Both the position numbers and the translations under genes were made by a program. Shown piece after piece: positions 35,871 through 47,395 of a stretch of 64,000 nt of DNA. Source of the DNA: Trematomus loennbergii (Eukaryota > Chordata > Actinopteri > Perciformes > Nototheniidae); the NCBI GenBank assembly GCA_012861695.1, contig JAAOOA010000143.1, positions 464,001 through 528,000 on the forward strand, given 5' to 3'. The notes under the pieces were generated by a model, which saw nothing but the letters and a program-made list of their open reading frames with translations, made no database searches and was not told the DNA's origin. Within the stretch, counting starts at the first letter, position 1. Each line of letters opens with the position of its first letter.

Positions 35871-36307
35871 CCTGTGTTAACCCCTTCAGTTACTTTATGT
35901 GATTAAATATGATTACATTATTAATTAAATGTATTCTCTTCATTCAAGCTATATGATGTTTACACTTGTGTTTTTATTAACCCATATTTCCGCTTGACAT
36001 ATTAACCCTTTTTTTAGAAGCTTCCTCCTTAGAATTGTAGTTACCTGTTGAGTTGATGATGTTAATACTGACTGGACCCTTGGTGTTAAGGAGATAAATG
36101 AAACGGTGCAGAGAAAACGACGCAGGAAGGTGTTTTTTTTTGCACTGAAACATGGAAAACAACCATCATTTTGTTGTTGCTTTCCTCAAATTACAGTATG
36201 AACATTGACAATGTTCAAGAAGTGAACGCTGTACATTAGATGAATTCCCCTTTTCTCCAAAATCCAGCATAAGGATAACCATGATAATGCAATGTCCATT
36301 TTAGAAC
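35871..36307. other. Intronic stretch, no gene seen
   Basis: AT-rich sequence between two DNA elements. Nothing recognised. Confidence 0.4.
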
Positions 36308-36559
36308 TTACTTACTGGTAAACAGACTGTATTAATGAATCATTCGTTAATGGTTACTTAATGAGGAGTTCCTGGGAGACTTTGATTGAAGCAATGGTCC
36401 GCTGCAGCAGGGCACTTTTAAACCTGCCATCTTCGGCTGGCTTGGGTCCCACACTGGATCAACTGGTGGAGGTGGATCCGACTCACGTTTTACTGCTTAA
36501 GTCATCATTATTTACCTTACCATTACTTAGGCTGTTTGGGTACGGTAAACTCAAGGAAC

Positions 36560-37075
36560 TCAACAAAAAACAGTAGTTACCCATTACCTAATGATTACCT
36601 TACCGTTACTAAAACAGTATGTGTCCCCTCAAGTAAAGTAATGCATCAAAAACAGTAGTTACCCATTACCTAATGCTTACTTTACCATTCCTTAAGCAGT
36701 ATGTGTCCCCTCAAGTAAAGTAATGCATCAAAAACAGTAGTTACCCATTATCTAATGCTTACTTTACCATTCCTTAAGCAGTGCGTGTCCCCTCAAGTAA
36801 AGTAATGCATCAAAAACAGTAGTTACCCATTACCTAATGCTTACTTTACCATTCCTTAAGCAGTATGTGTCCCCTCAAGTAAAGTAATGCATCAAAAACA
36901 GTAGTTACCCATTATCTAATGCTTACTTTACCATTCCTTAAGCAGTGCGTGTCCCCTCAAGTAAAGTAATGCATCAAAAACAGTAGTTACCCATTACCTA
37001 ATGCTTACTTTACCATTCCTTAAGCAGTATGTGTCCCCTCAAGTAAAGTAATGCATCAAAAACGGTAGTTTTTTT
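36560..37075. repeat. 82-bp tandem repeats with alternating A/B variants
   Basis: Units of 82 bp (AACAGTAGTTACCCATTA ... CCCTCAAGTAAAGTAATGCA) follow each other from about 36570. Variants alternate: A has ACCTAATG with GTATGTG, B has ATCTAATG with GTGCGTG, in the order A-B-A-B-A. A shorter degenerate set is at 54440-54600 in inverted orientation. Confidence 0.92.
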
Positions 37076-37203
37076 TACCTAATGATTACCTTACCGTTAC
37101 TAAAACAGTAGTTACCCATTAACTAATGATTACCTCACCATTATCTTACCATTAGTTAAGCAGTTTAACAAACAAACAAACACTGTTGATGACAATGACG
37201 GAT

Positions 37204-37653
37204 CTACAGCCACTGAAGTTTTACATTTTTATTCAAACAAGAATGAACATAAAAAAAAAAAAAAAATGAAAATAAAAACAACTTTTTATTAAAAAAAACT
37301 AAAAACAAGTGCAAAGCAAAAAAAACATCCATTCCTTCCTCCTTCCCCTTTGGATTAATGGATAATAGTCCTCCATTTGTCTTTAAGTCCTGGACCTTCC
37401 CCTCTAAATTTTGGTCCTTTATGGCAGACTTGCACATTTCCGAGAAACGGAGAAGGGTTTCCCCCTTCTTCAGTGTTCCCCGGATATCTTGGAAGATCCC
37501 CGGGTTCACAGCATGCAGTTCTGCAATTCCTGCAGTGTCGGCAATGGTTTTGCGGTCCACTCCTACCGCTCTGTAAGCCACCGTTTTGTTGCTGCCCTTG
37601 TTCACCGCCTCAAGAACACGCTTGTAGGGTTATGGCGTCTTCTGGGGTCAGGA
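37204..37653 (-). pseudogene. CCDC106-like C-terminal exon of the two-gene transposon
   Basis: On the minus strand a TTTCAG acceptor at 37654 leads into LTPEDAIT, then after a small frame change RYKRVLEAVNKGSNKTVAYR, AVGVDRKTIADTAGIAELH, and a charged C-terminus (LLRFSEMCKSAIKDQNLEGK). This order matches the conserved C-terminal domain of proteins annotated in fish as coiled-coil domain-containing protein 106-like. AATAAA signals follow near 37295 and 37235, then the 82-bp repeats. The frame break is at about 37618. It could encode a DNA-binding or accessory protein; that role is inference. Confidence 0.55.
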
Positions 37654-37689
37654 CTGAAACAGAAAAAAAGACATATTTAACTATTTAAC

Positions 37690-38460
37690 AACAGTACTTT
37701 GTTATTGCCTATCCTAATGATGTCTGTAGTGCAGAAATCAGTTTGGATATGGGTTTATTAGTATTGATAATATTCTTGTACTAGTGTTATATAGTGGTAG
37801 TGTAATCCTTACATACAAAATTGTGTAATGAATTGGTGTAGTGTAAAGGTATTACTAGTCGTGTAGCTTTGCTCAAAGTAATGTTTAAATGTTAGTCATT
37901 GTGTTTGGGGTGTGTACCTTTTATATACAGAAGTTAGGTTTGGGCAATCAGCTCTACTTTTATCCAATCATGTTTAATAGAGATAACTGATAAGACGATC
38001 CACAATGTGGATTTAACGCTATATCGAGATTGCTCCGTTTCTAATTTATAACTAAATATTGCCAAGTTTCAGCCTGGCATCCTCATGTCTCAGCAGCCTT
38101 TAAATGGAACAGTTTGGAGAAGCTATTCTCCCTGTTTTTTTTGAAAAATCTGACACTGCAGGTTAATGTAAGCGTGCAGAGACCAACAGAGATGGAGTTG
38201 TTTGGAAACACTGGTGTCGCTCTGAAGACAGCGACTTCACAGCATGTTCTGTTTAACATTATAGGCCTACTTATATTCAGGGATGCAAACACACGTATGG
38301 TGAAAAAAGAGAGAACTATTCGAAACAGAAAAAACAGCGTAATATACCATCTGACATAATGCTTCAATTAACTGGCTATTCTTTATAATATACTCTGATC
38401 AATAGGAGACGGAGATGTTAAGTTACAAATCAGTACAAGGGTTTTTATTATTATTTAGAT
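37690..38460. other. Unassigned stretch, possible intron of the CCDC106-like gene
   Basis: No conserved frame was found. If the CCDC106-like gene runs from about 41.6 kb to 37.2 kb, this is its last intron. Confidence 0.35.
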
Positions 38461-39300
38461 CAGGGGTGGGGAACCTTTTTCTCTCAAGGGCCATTTCAAT
38501 TTTTACAACTTTCTCCAAGGGCCGTACAAATTATTGAACTCAATTTCTGCTTAAAAAAACTAAAATCACAGCCCATTCATTTCGCCTTTCTTTCATGCTG
38601 TGCAAAGAAAAAGCAACCTCTGAATCCAGATATTTTACCATGACTCGCGCATGCATGCATACACGGTTGTGTATGTACCAAAACAGAAAGATATGTTAAA
38701 TGCATCAATTTGGTGCACTTTGAGAGCAAAATGAAGAGATCTATGGACACATCTCCCAACACCCATATGAAACAGACCTGTAAGCAGATTTATCTTTTTC
38801 TTTATGGATATTTTACAAATCACTCCCCTTTTAAACTGTATTCTTGTTATTTTTAAAAACGTTTTTGTTACTGTCAAAGTATTTTATACCTGTTTTTCAT
38901 TTAGTCTCTTTTTTTTATATAACTATAATGATCATATCAAGGTGTGCCTTAACCTCACTGAGCTGAGGTTATTTGAGCCTCTCAGTCTGTCAGGAGAGAG
39001 CTCTCTTCCACCTGGTTGTAGAAAAAGCTCTTTATAGCTAGCTAGCTAACCAGATGCTAATAACAACAGATCGCCAATGGGCTTACAACTAAAGACACAG
39101 CCACGCAAAAACTGCGGCATGTATAAGGCACCCTTATGGGTACTGCAATATTTGAAGTGCTGGAGCGGCGTTCCGTTGTCCGTCAGTCTGTGAGTCGGAC
39201 CGCCCACGCCCCCAAAACGAAAACTCTTCGGTTCTCCACGAATTACACAAGTCACCCAAATCAGCATTAAAAGGTTAGCCTGTTTTAATTTTGAACGCAA
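38461..39300. mobile_element. hAT fragment(s), CAGGGGTGGGGAACC terminus
   Basis: The left terminus CAGGGGTGGGGAACCTTTTT is a hAT/Charlie-type end I recognise. From about 38640 the sequence instead matches the interior of the hAT at 26713-27686 (CATCAATTTGGTGCACTTTG, AACACCCATATGAAACAGA, CTGAGCTGAGGTTAT). So two related fragments are joined. Right termini were not found. Confidence 0.5.
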
Positions 39301-39847
39301 AAAACAATGCTGTGTTAAAATAAAATACTCTCGTTTCTAGCGCCCTAATGTCATTTACTTTAACAATTTAACTAATTTAACCCATAAGAACCCAGACCCA
39401 TTTCTACTTTTGGGGAAATTAAGGGGAACATAATTTAGACTAAATCGACCACATTTCTGACAATGTCACATTGAACTTTAATGGTAAAGTAACTCTTATT
39501 TATAACTTAATGAATGAGGAGGATTTTTTGATTTAAATTAGTTTGAACATTCTTTGAATTGAAGAATAAAGAATATATTAACTAAATATAATTGGATCAG
39601 CTAAATTAACTGAGCAGATCATAATCATATTTCTAATTGTGACATATGTGTTACTCCAGATTTACTACTTAAATGTAGCTAGTTCTGTCACATGTGTTAG
39701 CCCGGCACATGACCCACCAGACTGTTCAGGGTGTGTCACTTAAGGACTTTATGAGATAAAAACAAGTCTAAAGCTGTATAAGGAACTTTACAGAACATTT
39801 AAATGTCATGTAAGCGCTTTGAGCTCCAGGAAGGGGCTTTATAAATG

Positions 39848-41362
39848 CAGGGTTGCCAACTCTCACGCATCTGGCGTGTGACACACGCTTTCACTCTCAA
39901 TCTCACGCTGCCCAAACTATTCTCACGCCAAAAACAAGAATACCGAAGACTAGAAACGGTTTTGAAAACTTTTGTCACGACGTAGTGATCGTCTTTCAAT
40001 AGAACATCTTTGATAATGTCTTCTGGCCAATCAGAATCACGATAACGGCGTGGTGTTGTTGCAGGAAGTCCCGATACTTTTGCGGTAGTACATCTCTATA
40101 CATCGATACAACCCCACGGTTTGATGATTGATAGGTGTGTGGGCTGTCTTTCATTTTGACACACAGAACAATGGGGGCTATCCACCCTTATCCACAATGT
40201 AAAGTAATTCACACAGCCTCTTCCCTCTTCTCTCTGTGAGGAGCAGCAGGTTCAGCTTTCAGAACAAAGTAACAAAAAACTAATATGGCATTCATTTTTT
40301 TAAATGTGTAGTAATAGATTTATTTATTTTTCTTCTCAAGAGAGTACCAGAATGTGTATTTTATGTTAGTATTTAAACAAATCTCCTGGGGGAGAATCCC
40401 CCCAGACCCCCTGCAGGGGTTGGGTTTTCAGCATGTCAACTCTTTCACTTGTGGGGAAATTGCAGGATTGGCTCCAGGTCGCCCTTTTTATTTACTACAA
40501 GACAAATGTGCCTTTTTATTTCATACAGTTCAATTTGGATTGAGACAGGGAAATCATCTAAACCTCACGCGTGGCGTTTCACTGTCGGGGGGAGCGTGTA
40601 TGTAAATACTGACAAATACTGACTTGAGCCCCACCACTGTATGGGTAGCCCTACCATAGATTACCCAACAAAAATACTCTGGAGCCGCAATTGCCGACCC
40701 GTATTGCGCATGCGCAGATCTAAGATCCAGTAGAAATGATAAAAAGGTAAAAGTCTGCTGCTTATTGTTCTACTAGGCCAAAATAGAGTCAAAGAGTATA
40801 TGAGAGTGAGAGTGTGTTAATTCATATATTTGGCAGTTTGGAGTAAGTCTGTAGATTTGTTTGTGTGTGTGTGTTTCATGTATAGGCCTCTCACGATAAT
40901 TAATTTTGTTGGATACATTTTCCCGGAAATTATTGCGATAAACGATAATATTGTCGGCACCGTTGTATGACCATTTAGACCACTGACATAATGATAATAT
41001 ATAATAATAATTCAAGTACATCCTTTCAAACTGCTAGTCACATCCTCATGTAAATGGCAATTTATTGAGGTCAGAAAAGTTATCGAGTTCATTTTTATTT
41101 ATCGTACGATAAGTCAATGAATTGCTTATCGCGACAGGCACACAATAAAACAGTGGAAACAAACATGTTTGACTTTCATTAGTGAATGAAACTGTGTGCC
41201 CTTTATAGTCTGTGTCCATTATTGTGTATTTGTATATATATCCTATATATATGCTAAGGTCCCGCTGCTGACACGATAGCAGTCATTTCGTGCGCATATG
41301 TGTAATTAAACCGATGATATCAAAATCTCACTCCAGCCAGGTACCCAAAGTTGGCAACCCTG
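39848..41362. mobile_element. hAT-type non-autonomous element
   Basis: Ends CAGGGTTGCCAACTCTCACG and AAAGTTGGCAACCCTG are inverted repeats. Flanks share ATAAATG (39841-39847, 41363-41369), 7 exact bases. A further MITE with TAGGCCTCTCACGATAAT and TTATCGCGACAGGC ends is nested at about 40884-41141. The text GAATCCCCCCAGACCCCCTG near 40395 is TE-like. No transposase frame. Confidence 0.75.
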
Positions 41363-41540
41363 ATAAATGTAATGTATTATTATGTAACAACTGTGTCACG
41401 GTGGGTCCTCGTGGTTTAGCTAGCAATCTCAAATCAGATAGCACAGAACAAAAAGTGTAATACATGTGTCAATTGAGATGATTTCGCGAAGCAGTGTTAC
41501 TAATTTTTCAAATAAAAAAGAAATTTCAATTCATACTTAC

Positions 41541-41631
41541 ATTCTGACAAGAAATGCTTGCGGGACCCCATCTTCTTTCGTTTGTTTCTCCTCATGTCCA
41601 TTTTCAGCCGAGATGCACGAGACAGGCTCAT
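41541..41631 (-). other. Possible first coding exon of the CCDC106-like gene
   Basis: On the minus strand an ATG at 41631 reads MSLSRASRLKMDMRRNKRKK, then MGSRKHFLSE, and ends at a consensus donor (GAAT|GTAAGTATG). It is basic and nuclear-signal-like. Position and strand fit a first exon transcribed away from the central region, but nothing in the text identifies the family. Confidence 0.3.
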
Positions 41632-42083
41632 GGCCAATCGTAGCACGTGAATGCTATGAAGGGGCGTGTCTTGCGTAGTGCTCCAGCCGGATCCCGATTT
41701 GCAGCGCATTAACACTTTATTACAGTTTTAATATTTTAATTGTATATCAGTGAAGATACAGAAGCTGTGCTTTGTCAAATTTAACAAGGAAGATGAAATA
41801 CCTGATTCAAAACATCAAAACTATTGGTTTGAATCGTGTGAACAAGAAATGAGGATCAGGGTGCTAGGGCGCTAGTGCGCTCCGCGGCGGAATTCGCTGT
41901 GCTTCAACTTCCGGTCTGGCCCGGCAGCGGCAGCACATCTTGAACTACGCTGGGTTTTGAGTTATGGTTGGGGTTTGTGATTCATGGTTATGATTTGTGT
42001 GCACTGGCCTATTGGTCTGTGGATGGGTGTTGTAATGTGTGGTTTGTGTGGTATGAGAATGTTTAGGTGTTGTCAGCTGTCAT

Positions 42084-42761
42084 TTAGCCCCTCGGGATGG
42101 TGGTGCCCAGTTTTTGTATCCACAATTTCTCCGCCCTCTTCCTCTGCCCAATAGTCCAGCGGTTATTGGACTCCAGACCTGAGATGATTATGCTGACAGC
42201 GGGATGGGACTGAAAGTGATGGACCAGTGGTGTTGTGAGACGACCCTCTCTGATGTTATACAGATGTTGTTTGAGTCGGATGAGGATGGAATGACCGGTT
42301 TCTCCAACATAGTGTTTATGGCAGGTGGTGCAGGTAATGATGTATACAACGTTGGTGGTTTCCAGGGAAAAGGAGCCGAGGGTGGGGAAGCCAGTTTGAC
42401 TGTAATGGTTGTGTATGAATTTTCTGGGGGCGTAGTGTTGGCTGTGAGGTGCGTGTGTGGAAAATTTAGAGCGTATCAGTATGTTTTGGAGGCTATTGTT
42501 TTTTCTGTGTGCTAGGATAATCCTATGGTGGGTGAAGTGTGGGTGTTGTGATTGTAATGTCCGGAAGTTGCGTTTGAGGGTGTGATGTAGCCTGGAGGTA
42601 GTGTGTGAAAAGGTAGAAACCAGGGGGATGAGTCTGGGGGGGTACGTTAAGTGGGGGTCTGGGTCAGAAGGGCGTGTGTGAGGGCGGATGTGGGGTTCCG
42701 GGAGGTCCACGGTCCCAGTCGGGGAATGGGAAGGGTCAGGGCAGGGGGGTTGGGGATGCAA
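42084..42761 (-). pseudogene. PLE GIY-YIG endonuclease domain
   Basis: The 225-codon frame ends at the element's 3' side. Around residues 133-165 it reads NVVYIITCTTCHKHYVGETG, then HSILIRLKQHLYNIR: the YI...YVG core, the Cys pair and the downstream Arg/His helix typical of PLE endonucleases. The upstream part is Pro/His/Thr-rich linker. The last residues are KLWIQKLGTTIPRG. The enzyme would nick target DNA for target-primed reverse transcription. This is the best-preserved domain of the element. Confidence 0.85.
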
Positions 42762-42767
42762 ACCCTG

Positions 42768-42828
42768 GTTAGGGTAGGGGATGGTGAGGTTAGGGTTAGG
42801 GGTTAGGGCTAGGGGGTTAGGGTTAGGA
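42768..42828. repeat. Telomere-like TTAGGG-type repeats inside the PLE
   Basis: GGTTAGGG and close variants (GGTTAGGGGTTAGGGCTAGG) run for about 60 bases between the RT and endonuclease coding parts. A second run, four units of GGTTAG/GGTTAGGG, is at 48429-48450. Confidence 0.85.
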
Positions 42829-44099
42829 TGTATAGGGGGGACTGGGGGTATGGACTCTCCCGGATGTCGGACCTGGGATGGAGACTGGCTGGTGGTGGAG
42901 GAGCGAGTGAGAGCAGGGAGGCCAAGGTGGAGGTTTTTATCCGGCGGAGGAACCGTTGGGAATACCCTCTGGTGCGGAGGCTGTGAAATAGTGTTTGTGT
43001 GGCATGTTCAAAGTCAGAACATTTGGATGAGATGCGGTGGAATCGAATTATTTGAGATTTTATTATTCCGGCAAATGTGTGTTTGGGGTGATGACTGGAT
43101 TTATGAAGGAGTGAGTGTGTGTCTGTGGCTTTGAAGTACACTTTGGTGTATATCTTCTTATGTGTGTGGTTGAGCGGTTGGAAAAAGAGTGTTGTGTCCA
43201 GGAAGTTAATCTCATCTGCATGTATGGTGTGTTTGAGTTTTATGGAGGGATGGTGGTTATGGAGGTAATGGGATGGGGCCAGATGCCGATGATGTCATCC
43301 AGGTAACGGAGGTAGAGGGATGGCAGGAGGGTGCATTTGTCCAAGGCCTCTCGCTCCCACTCGCTCATATAGATGTTTGCATATGAGGGTGCAAAGCGTT
43401 GGCCCATGGCCATCCCGTGAATTTGCAGGAAGTGTTGGTTGTTAAAGTAAAATCATTATTGTTGAGGCAGATGGAGAGTAATTGGAGGATGTGGGAGTCT
43501 GGTCTGAGGTGATCCGGGTTGTGGGTGAAGGTGGAGGACACTGCTTGCAGGCCTAGGATGGTGTTGATGTTGGTATACAGGCTGTCAATGTCGATGGTGA
43601 ATAGATAGGCTTGATTTGGGACGACCATGGGTCTGATCAATTGCAGGAAATGGTATGTGTCTCGGATATAACTGGGGTGTTTTTGTAGAAAGGGGGCCTA
43701 GGTGGTGTTCCACGTACTGGGAGATGTTATAGGATGTACTGTTGCAGTCCGAGACGATGGGTCGACCGGGGGGAACCTCATAGGGAATAGTCCAGGTGGA
43801 GGGATCCTTGTGGATTTTGGGAAGAAGGTAAAATAGGCGGGTGCGTGGATTGTCAGGGCCGAAGAGGTAGTCTTTTTGTTTGAGGAGATGAATTTGTTGG
43901 TGTAAAGGGAGGTGATGATGGGCCGAAGTAGTTGCTGTGTCTGTAGTTGTATGGATGTTGGTATAAGTTTGTAATGTATCTCATTGTGTAGTTGTCTGTG
44001 TGCTTCAGTAATGTATGAGTGTCTGTCCATGATTATTATTTTGGAGCCCTTATCGGCCGGTTTGATGATGATGTTGGTGTTGTTTGCGAGTTGTGTGAG

Positions 44100-45197
44100 C
44101 AGTGGCGTTTTTATATGTACAAAAGTGGTGGGGCACAAAAAACGTAGATGTCTATATATATAAGCTTCTGCAGTGACGTGCAGTGAGGTTCATGGCTGGT
44201 GAGGCACTGGCACTGACTCTTCAGGTTTACAAATATTATATTTGACCTAAACCAAAATATTATAATATTTTCAAAAGCTTTTTTGTCTGATGCTTCGATT
44301 AATTTTAAACACACAGTTCAACAAAAGGATACCCAAAAAATGTAATTTTATCATTTAAATATTGAATTGTTCTCTCTTAGTAAGATCCCATTTTCAATAA
44401 AATTGCGGTCTTACCTTGACTTGAAGATGAAGTCCATTTATCCTTCTGGACAAAAATTTCTATAACTTTTTTGTAAAAGTCCTCCTTATCTTCTCGTAGT
44501 TTCAAAAGTCTATCATAAATCTAATCGATAGATTTATGATAAAAAAATTATAAAAGTAGGGTAGACATGTGGATGTTATCCGGCTGAACAAAACGTGCAT
44601 TTATCTAACAGGTACGTTTCCTACAGATCTTATTTCGAGCTTTTCTAAAATCCTATGGAGAAACCTCATTGCTTTTTTGTCGAGGGAAGCCATGCGCAGC
44701 TTACTTCCTGGTTTTAGGACGCGTCACTGCAGCTCTCTCGTCCTCTTCACACACCACACTTTTCGCGGCACACGTACTTACAGCCAATCAGCTCTGAATG
44801 ATGTGAGATGACGTATGGTGGGGATGGCAGCTTAGTGCCCCTATGGTCATTATTTTTTTGCCACACACATTAAATAGGAAAATACTCTGAGCATGCGCAG
44901 TGTAGTTTTTACAGTCACCTTTCACTTCACAGCAAGAGGGAGGGGCATGATCAGGTTTTGTCCCACATGGCTCTAAACAGCTCAATAGGCACACACTGTG
45001 ACTGTAGACACACTAATTAGAAGAACACAGACTAAAACAGCAATGTACAGACGAATCAGATGATTAAACATGATCTTAAAATATATTTTATATTTTTTTA
45101 AATATTCTTTTTGCATTTTTTGTAATCATTTGTAATACTTTCTGCTGACACTAGGTGGGGCTGTGTCCCACCTGCCCCTAATGACCAGTCGCCACTG
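44100..45197. mobile_element. hAT-type element in PLE RT, 8-bp TSD
   Basis: Ends CAGTGGCG and CGCCACTG are inverted. The exact 8-bp repeat TGTGTGAG lies at 44092-44099 and 45198-45205. The GGTGGGGC text just inside both ends extends the similarity. An inner 13-bp inverted repeat (TATCATAAATCTA, 44512-44542) is present. No transposase frame. Confidence 0.92.
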
Positions 45198-45717
45198 TGT
45201 GTGAGGGCCCTGCGCTCGGCCCCTGTCAGATTATCTGGGACGTCCGGTGGGGGCCGATGTGTGCGCAGGGCCTGTAGATCTGTGTGTATGAGTGTCTGTG
45301 TGCTGGTGTGTAGTTGTGAAGTAAGGGGTTCCCAGTTGGAGGGGTGCATAAAGAGTCTGGATTGGAGGGGTGTGTTGGGGTCAAGTAATCGATTAGTTTG
45401 ATGCGTCTATGGCAGTGGTTCCCAAACTTTTTGTGCCCAAGGCACACCAAAGGACAAGTAAAAATCTCAAGGCACACCTATTGTGCAAAATAGCCCTAAA
45501 ACACGTGTTATCACTCATATCATGTAAATATCTGAAATGTGCATAATTATTTACTAATGCCAAATAAAATGTGACAAAGACAACTATATTACTCATGAAA
45601 TATTTATTAACGAAATATTTCAGAAATTAATTTGAAACTTTATCAAATTAGGCTTCATCAAAGCAGCAACACACTCATTTAAACCAGTCAGGTCACAACA
45701 TTAAAAATTGTGGAGGA

Positions 45718-46760
45718 TCAGGCTTGGTGGTCGGCTCCCATCTCGGCGCACAGCTGGGAGAAGAGGCGAGATTTCAGGGGCCTTGATTTGATGTAATTCA
45801 CCATCTGCACAGCCTGATTCAGCACCTCAGTCAACTCCGGGGGCATGGTTTTGGCAACTAATGCCTCTCTATGCAAAATGCAGTGGTTTGTCACGATATG
45901 TGGGTTTTGTGCTCTCACCTTAGCAATAAATCCTTTCACTCTTCCCGTCATGCTTGCCGCACCATCTGTGCAAAGACTAACGCACATATTCCAGGTCAGA
46001 CTGTTCTCTTTTAAATAGTTATTAGTTACCCTGAATATTTCTTCTCCTGTAGTATGGCTTTCCATTTCTTTGCAAAAGAAAAACGTCTCTTTGATAGAGT
46101 CAGCATTAGGGATGCCAGCGATTATTCGATTTTTCGAATATTCGTTACAGTCTCCATAATCGAAAATTATTTTTAAAATTCGATTTTATTTATATATATT
46201 TTTATTATTATTTATGTTTTTCTTTTTTTTTTTCTGGCTTAGTTTCAACCAAAATAAACTAATGCTAATAGTAATAGTATTAATAATTGTAAATGGCCAT
46301 TGGTCACACCACCAGTTTGTTTTACTGTAAACTTGGAGGAAGAGTGCAGACTGCTACACACCGACCCCCCCCCCCCCCCCTCTCTCTCTCCGTCACACGT
46401 GCAATTGGTGATATACAGAACAGTGAGAACAACACAACTAAAGATGAACAAAGCGGCACGTTCAAGAAGAGAAGTGACAAGTGCAAATGAAGTAAAATGC
46501 AAGCTCGTTTTTTCCTCTCCCGCGGGGGGGGGGTGCGGCGAATAATCGAGTAATATTTGCCAGGGCTGTCCGATTTTCGAATTTGATCATGGTCAGTTTC
46601 TGGCATCCCTAGTCAGCATCAACATATCTGACGTTTGCCAGAAGTTGGGCAGCCCCACTTATGTCAGTAGGTTCGTCTATTTGTAGGGAAAATCTGCCGC
46701 TCGCCACTGAAGCCATAAGACAGGTAACTTTCATGATACTGTCTGCTGACAGTTTTTTTT
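45718..46760 (-). pseudogene. hAT transposase remnant, ZBED5-like
   Basis: Reading on minus: MKVTCLMASVASGRFSLQI, then DEPTDISGAAQLLANVRYVD, then, beyond the nested hAT, SIKETFFFCKEMESHTTGEE, SLCTDGAASMTGRVKGF, NHCILHREALVAKTMPP and NYIKSRPLKSRLFSQL. This is the order of the catalytic domain in ZBED5/ZBED8-like Charlie transposases, with the TDGA catalytic Asp intact. The first catalytic Asp context is DEPTD instead of DESTD. The BED finger and the C-terminal dimerisation block are missing. Confidence 0.85.
46107..46611. mobile_element. hAT MITE nested in the ZBED5-like hAT
   Basis: Ends TAGGGATGCCAG and CTGGCATCCCTA are exact inverses. The exact 8-bp repeat GTCAGCAT lies at 46099-46106 and 46612-46619. 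ATTCGATTTTTCGAATATTCG-type subterminal text lies inside the left end. Removing it restores the transposase frame (VDADSIKET). Confidence 0.95.
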
Positions 46761-47395
46761 CCTCTTTTCTTTCGGTGGTGGCTTGTCGGCAGTCTCTGCA
46801 CTGGTGGTTGGTGGTTTGCTCCGCACAAGAAAGCGCTCCATTTTCCCTCTTGCGTGTTTCTCTGTTTTAATGTTGTCCTTCAGCCTTCGATGTGTCACGG
46901 TCTTATAATTCCCACCTGCAACTGCGTTAACAGCGAAATATGGGGTTCTGTGAGGATTTTAAAATAATGTTTTTAGGTATAGAGTTTGCCTCTGTATTAT
47001 GAAATGAGTGCATACAAAGTACTGATATAGTAAATTAAAAAATAATTATTTTTGTGTAGTTGTATATTGCAATAATAACGTATGGTTGTCACAAAATCCC
47101 ACGGCACACCCGGACTTGCCTCACGGCACACCAGTGTGCCGCGGCACACCATTTGGGAACCACTGGTCTATGGTACTGGTGTAGGTCCCTATGAAGTTCC
47201 TCCCAGTCGAATGCGGGGGACGAATGTGAGGCCCCCTCTGCAGTAACTGTTTTGTTGAGCTGCAGAGGGGGTGAACAGTTTTGGACAAGTTAAGAAGGGT
47301 TGATGGTGAGTTCCACCCCAGGTCCGGGTGTGGTGGGTGTTGTGTGAGTGGGTTTGTTGGTGTGTCCCGGGTTGGTTTTGGGAGTAATCAGAAAT

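Larger units (their letters stand above)
45413..47165 (-). mobile_element. hAT (ZBED5-like) in PLE, 8-bp TSD
   Basis: Ends CAGTGGTTCCCAAACTTTTT and the inverse (TGGGAACCACTG) are followed by AAGGCACACC/GGCACACC words at both ends. The exact 8-bp repeat GTCTATGG lies at 45405-45412 and 47166-47173. It carries a minus-strand transposase remnant and a nested hAT at 46107-46611. Confidence 0.93.
43350..47300 (-). pseudogene. PLE reverse transcriptase, interrupted by two hATs
   Basis: On the minus strand the N-terminal region has NLSKTV, then GLTFVP and FDWEELHRDLHQYHRRIKL across the hAT at 45413-47165. PDNLTGAERRALTQL then IIIKPADKGSKIIIMDR follow across the hAT at 44100-45197. Next come YLLPKIHKDPSTW, PPGRPIVSDCNS, YLFTIDIDSLYTNI, AMGQRFAPSYANIYM and LRYLDDIIGIW. 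These are the RT motifs of Penelope-like elements, including the catalytic DD of YLDD. Frame changes occur near 43440, 43640 and 43800 and in the 47200 region. Excising each hAT plus one 8-bp repeat restores the local frame. Confidence 0.85.

Noticed and set aside
36560..37075. CRISPR-like array (82-bp, 30-bp and 60-bp direct repeats)
   Set aside because: The repeats are contiguous without unique spacers, no cas-like genes are present, and the DNA is vertebrate.
41766..41875. Possible short coding run (KLCFVKFNKEDEIPDSKH) on plus near 41.8 kb
   Set aside because: No recognised family, no splice sites, and it lies in the proposed divergent promoter region; too weak to call.
42768..42828. A true interstitial telomere or chromosome-end fusion
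   Set aside because: The hexamers are imperfect, short and lie within a retroelement bounded by a target duplication.
42781..43306. Plus-strand frames of 117 and 63 codons over the PLE
   Set aside because: They are shadows of the minus-strand PLE coding region, where the RT and GIY-YIG motifs lie.
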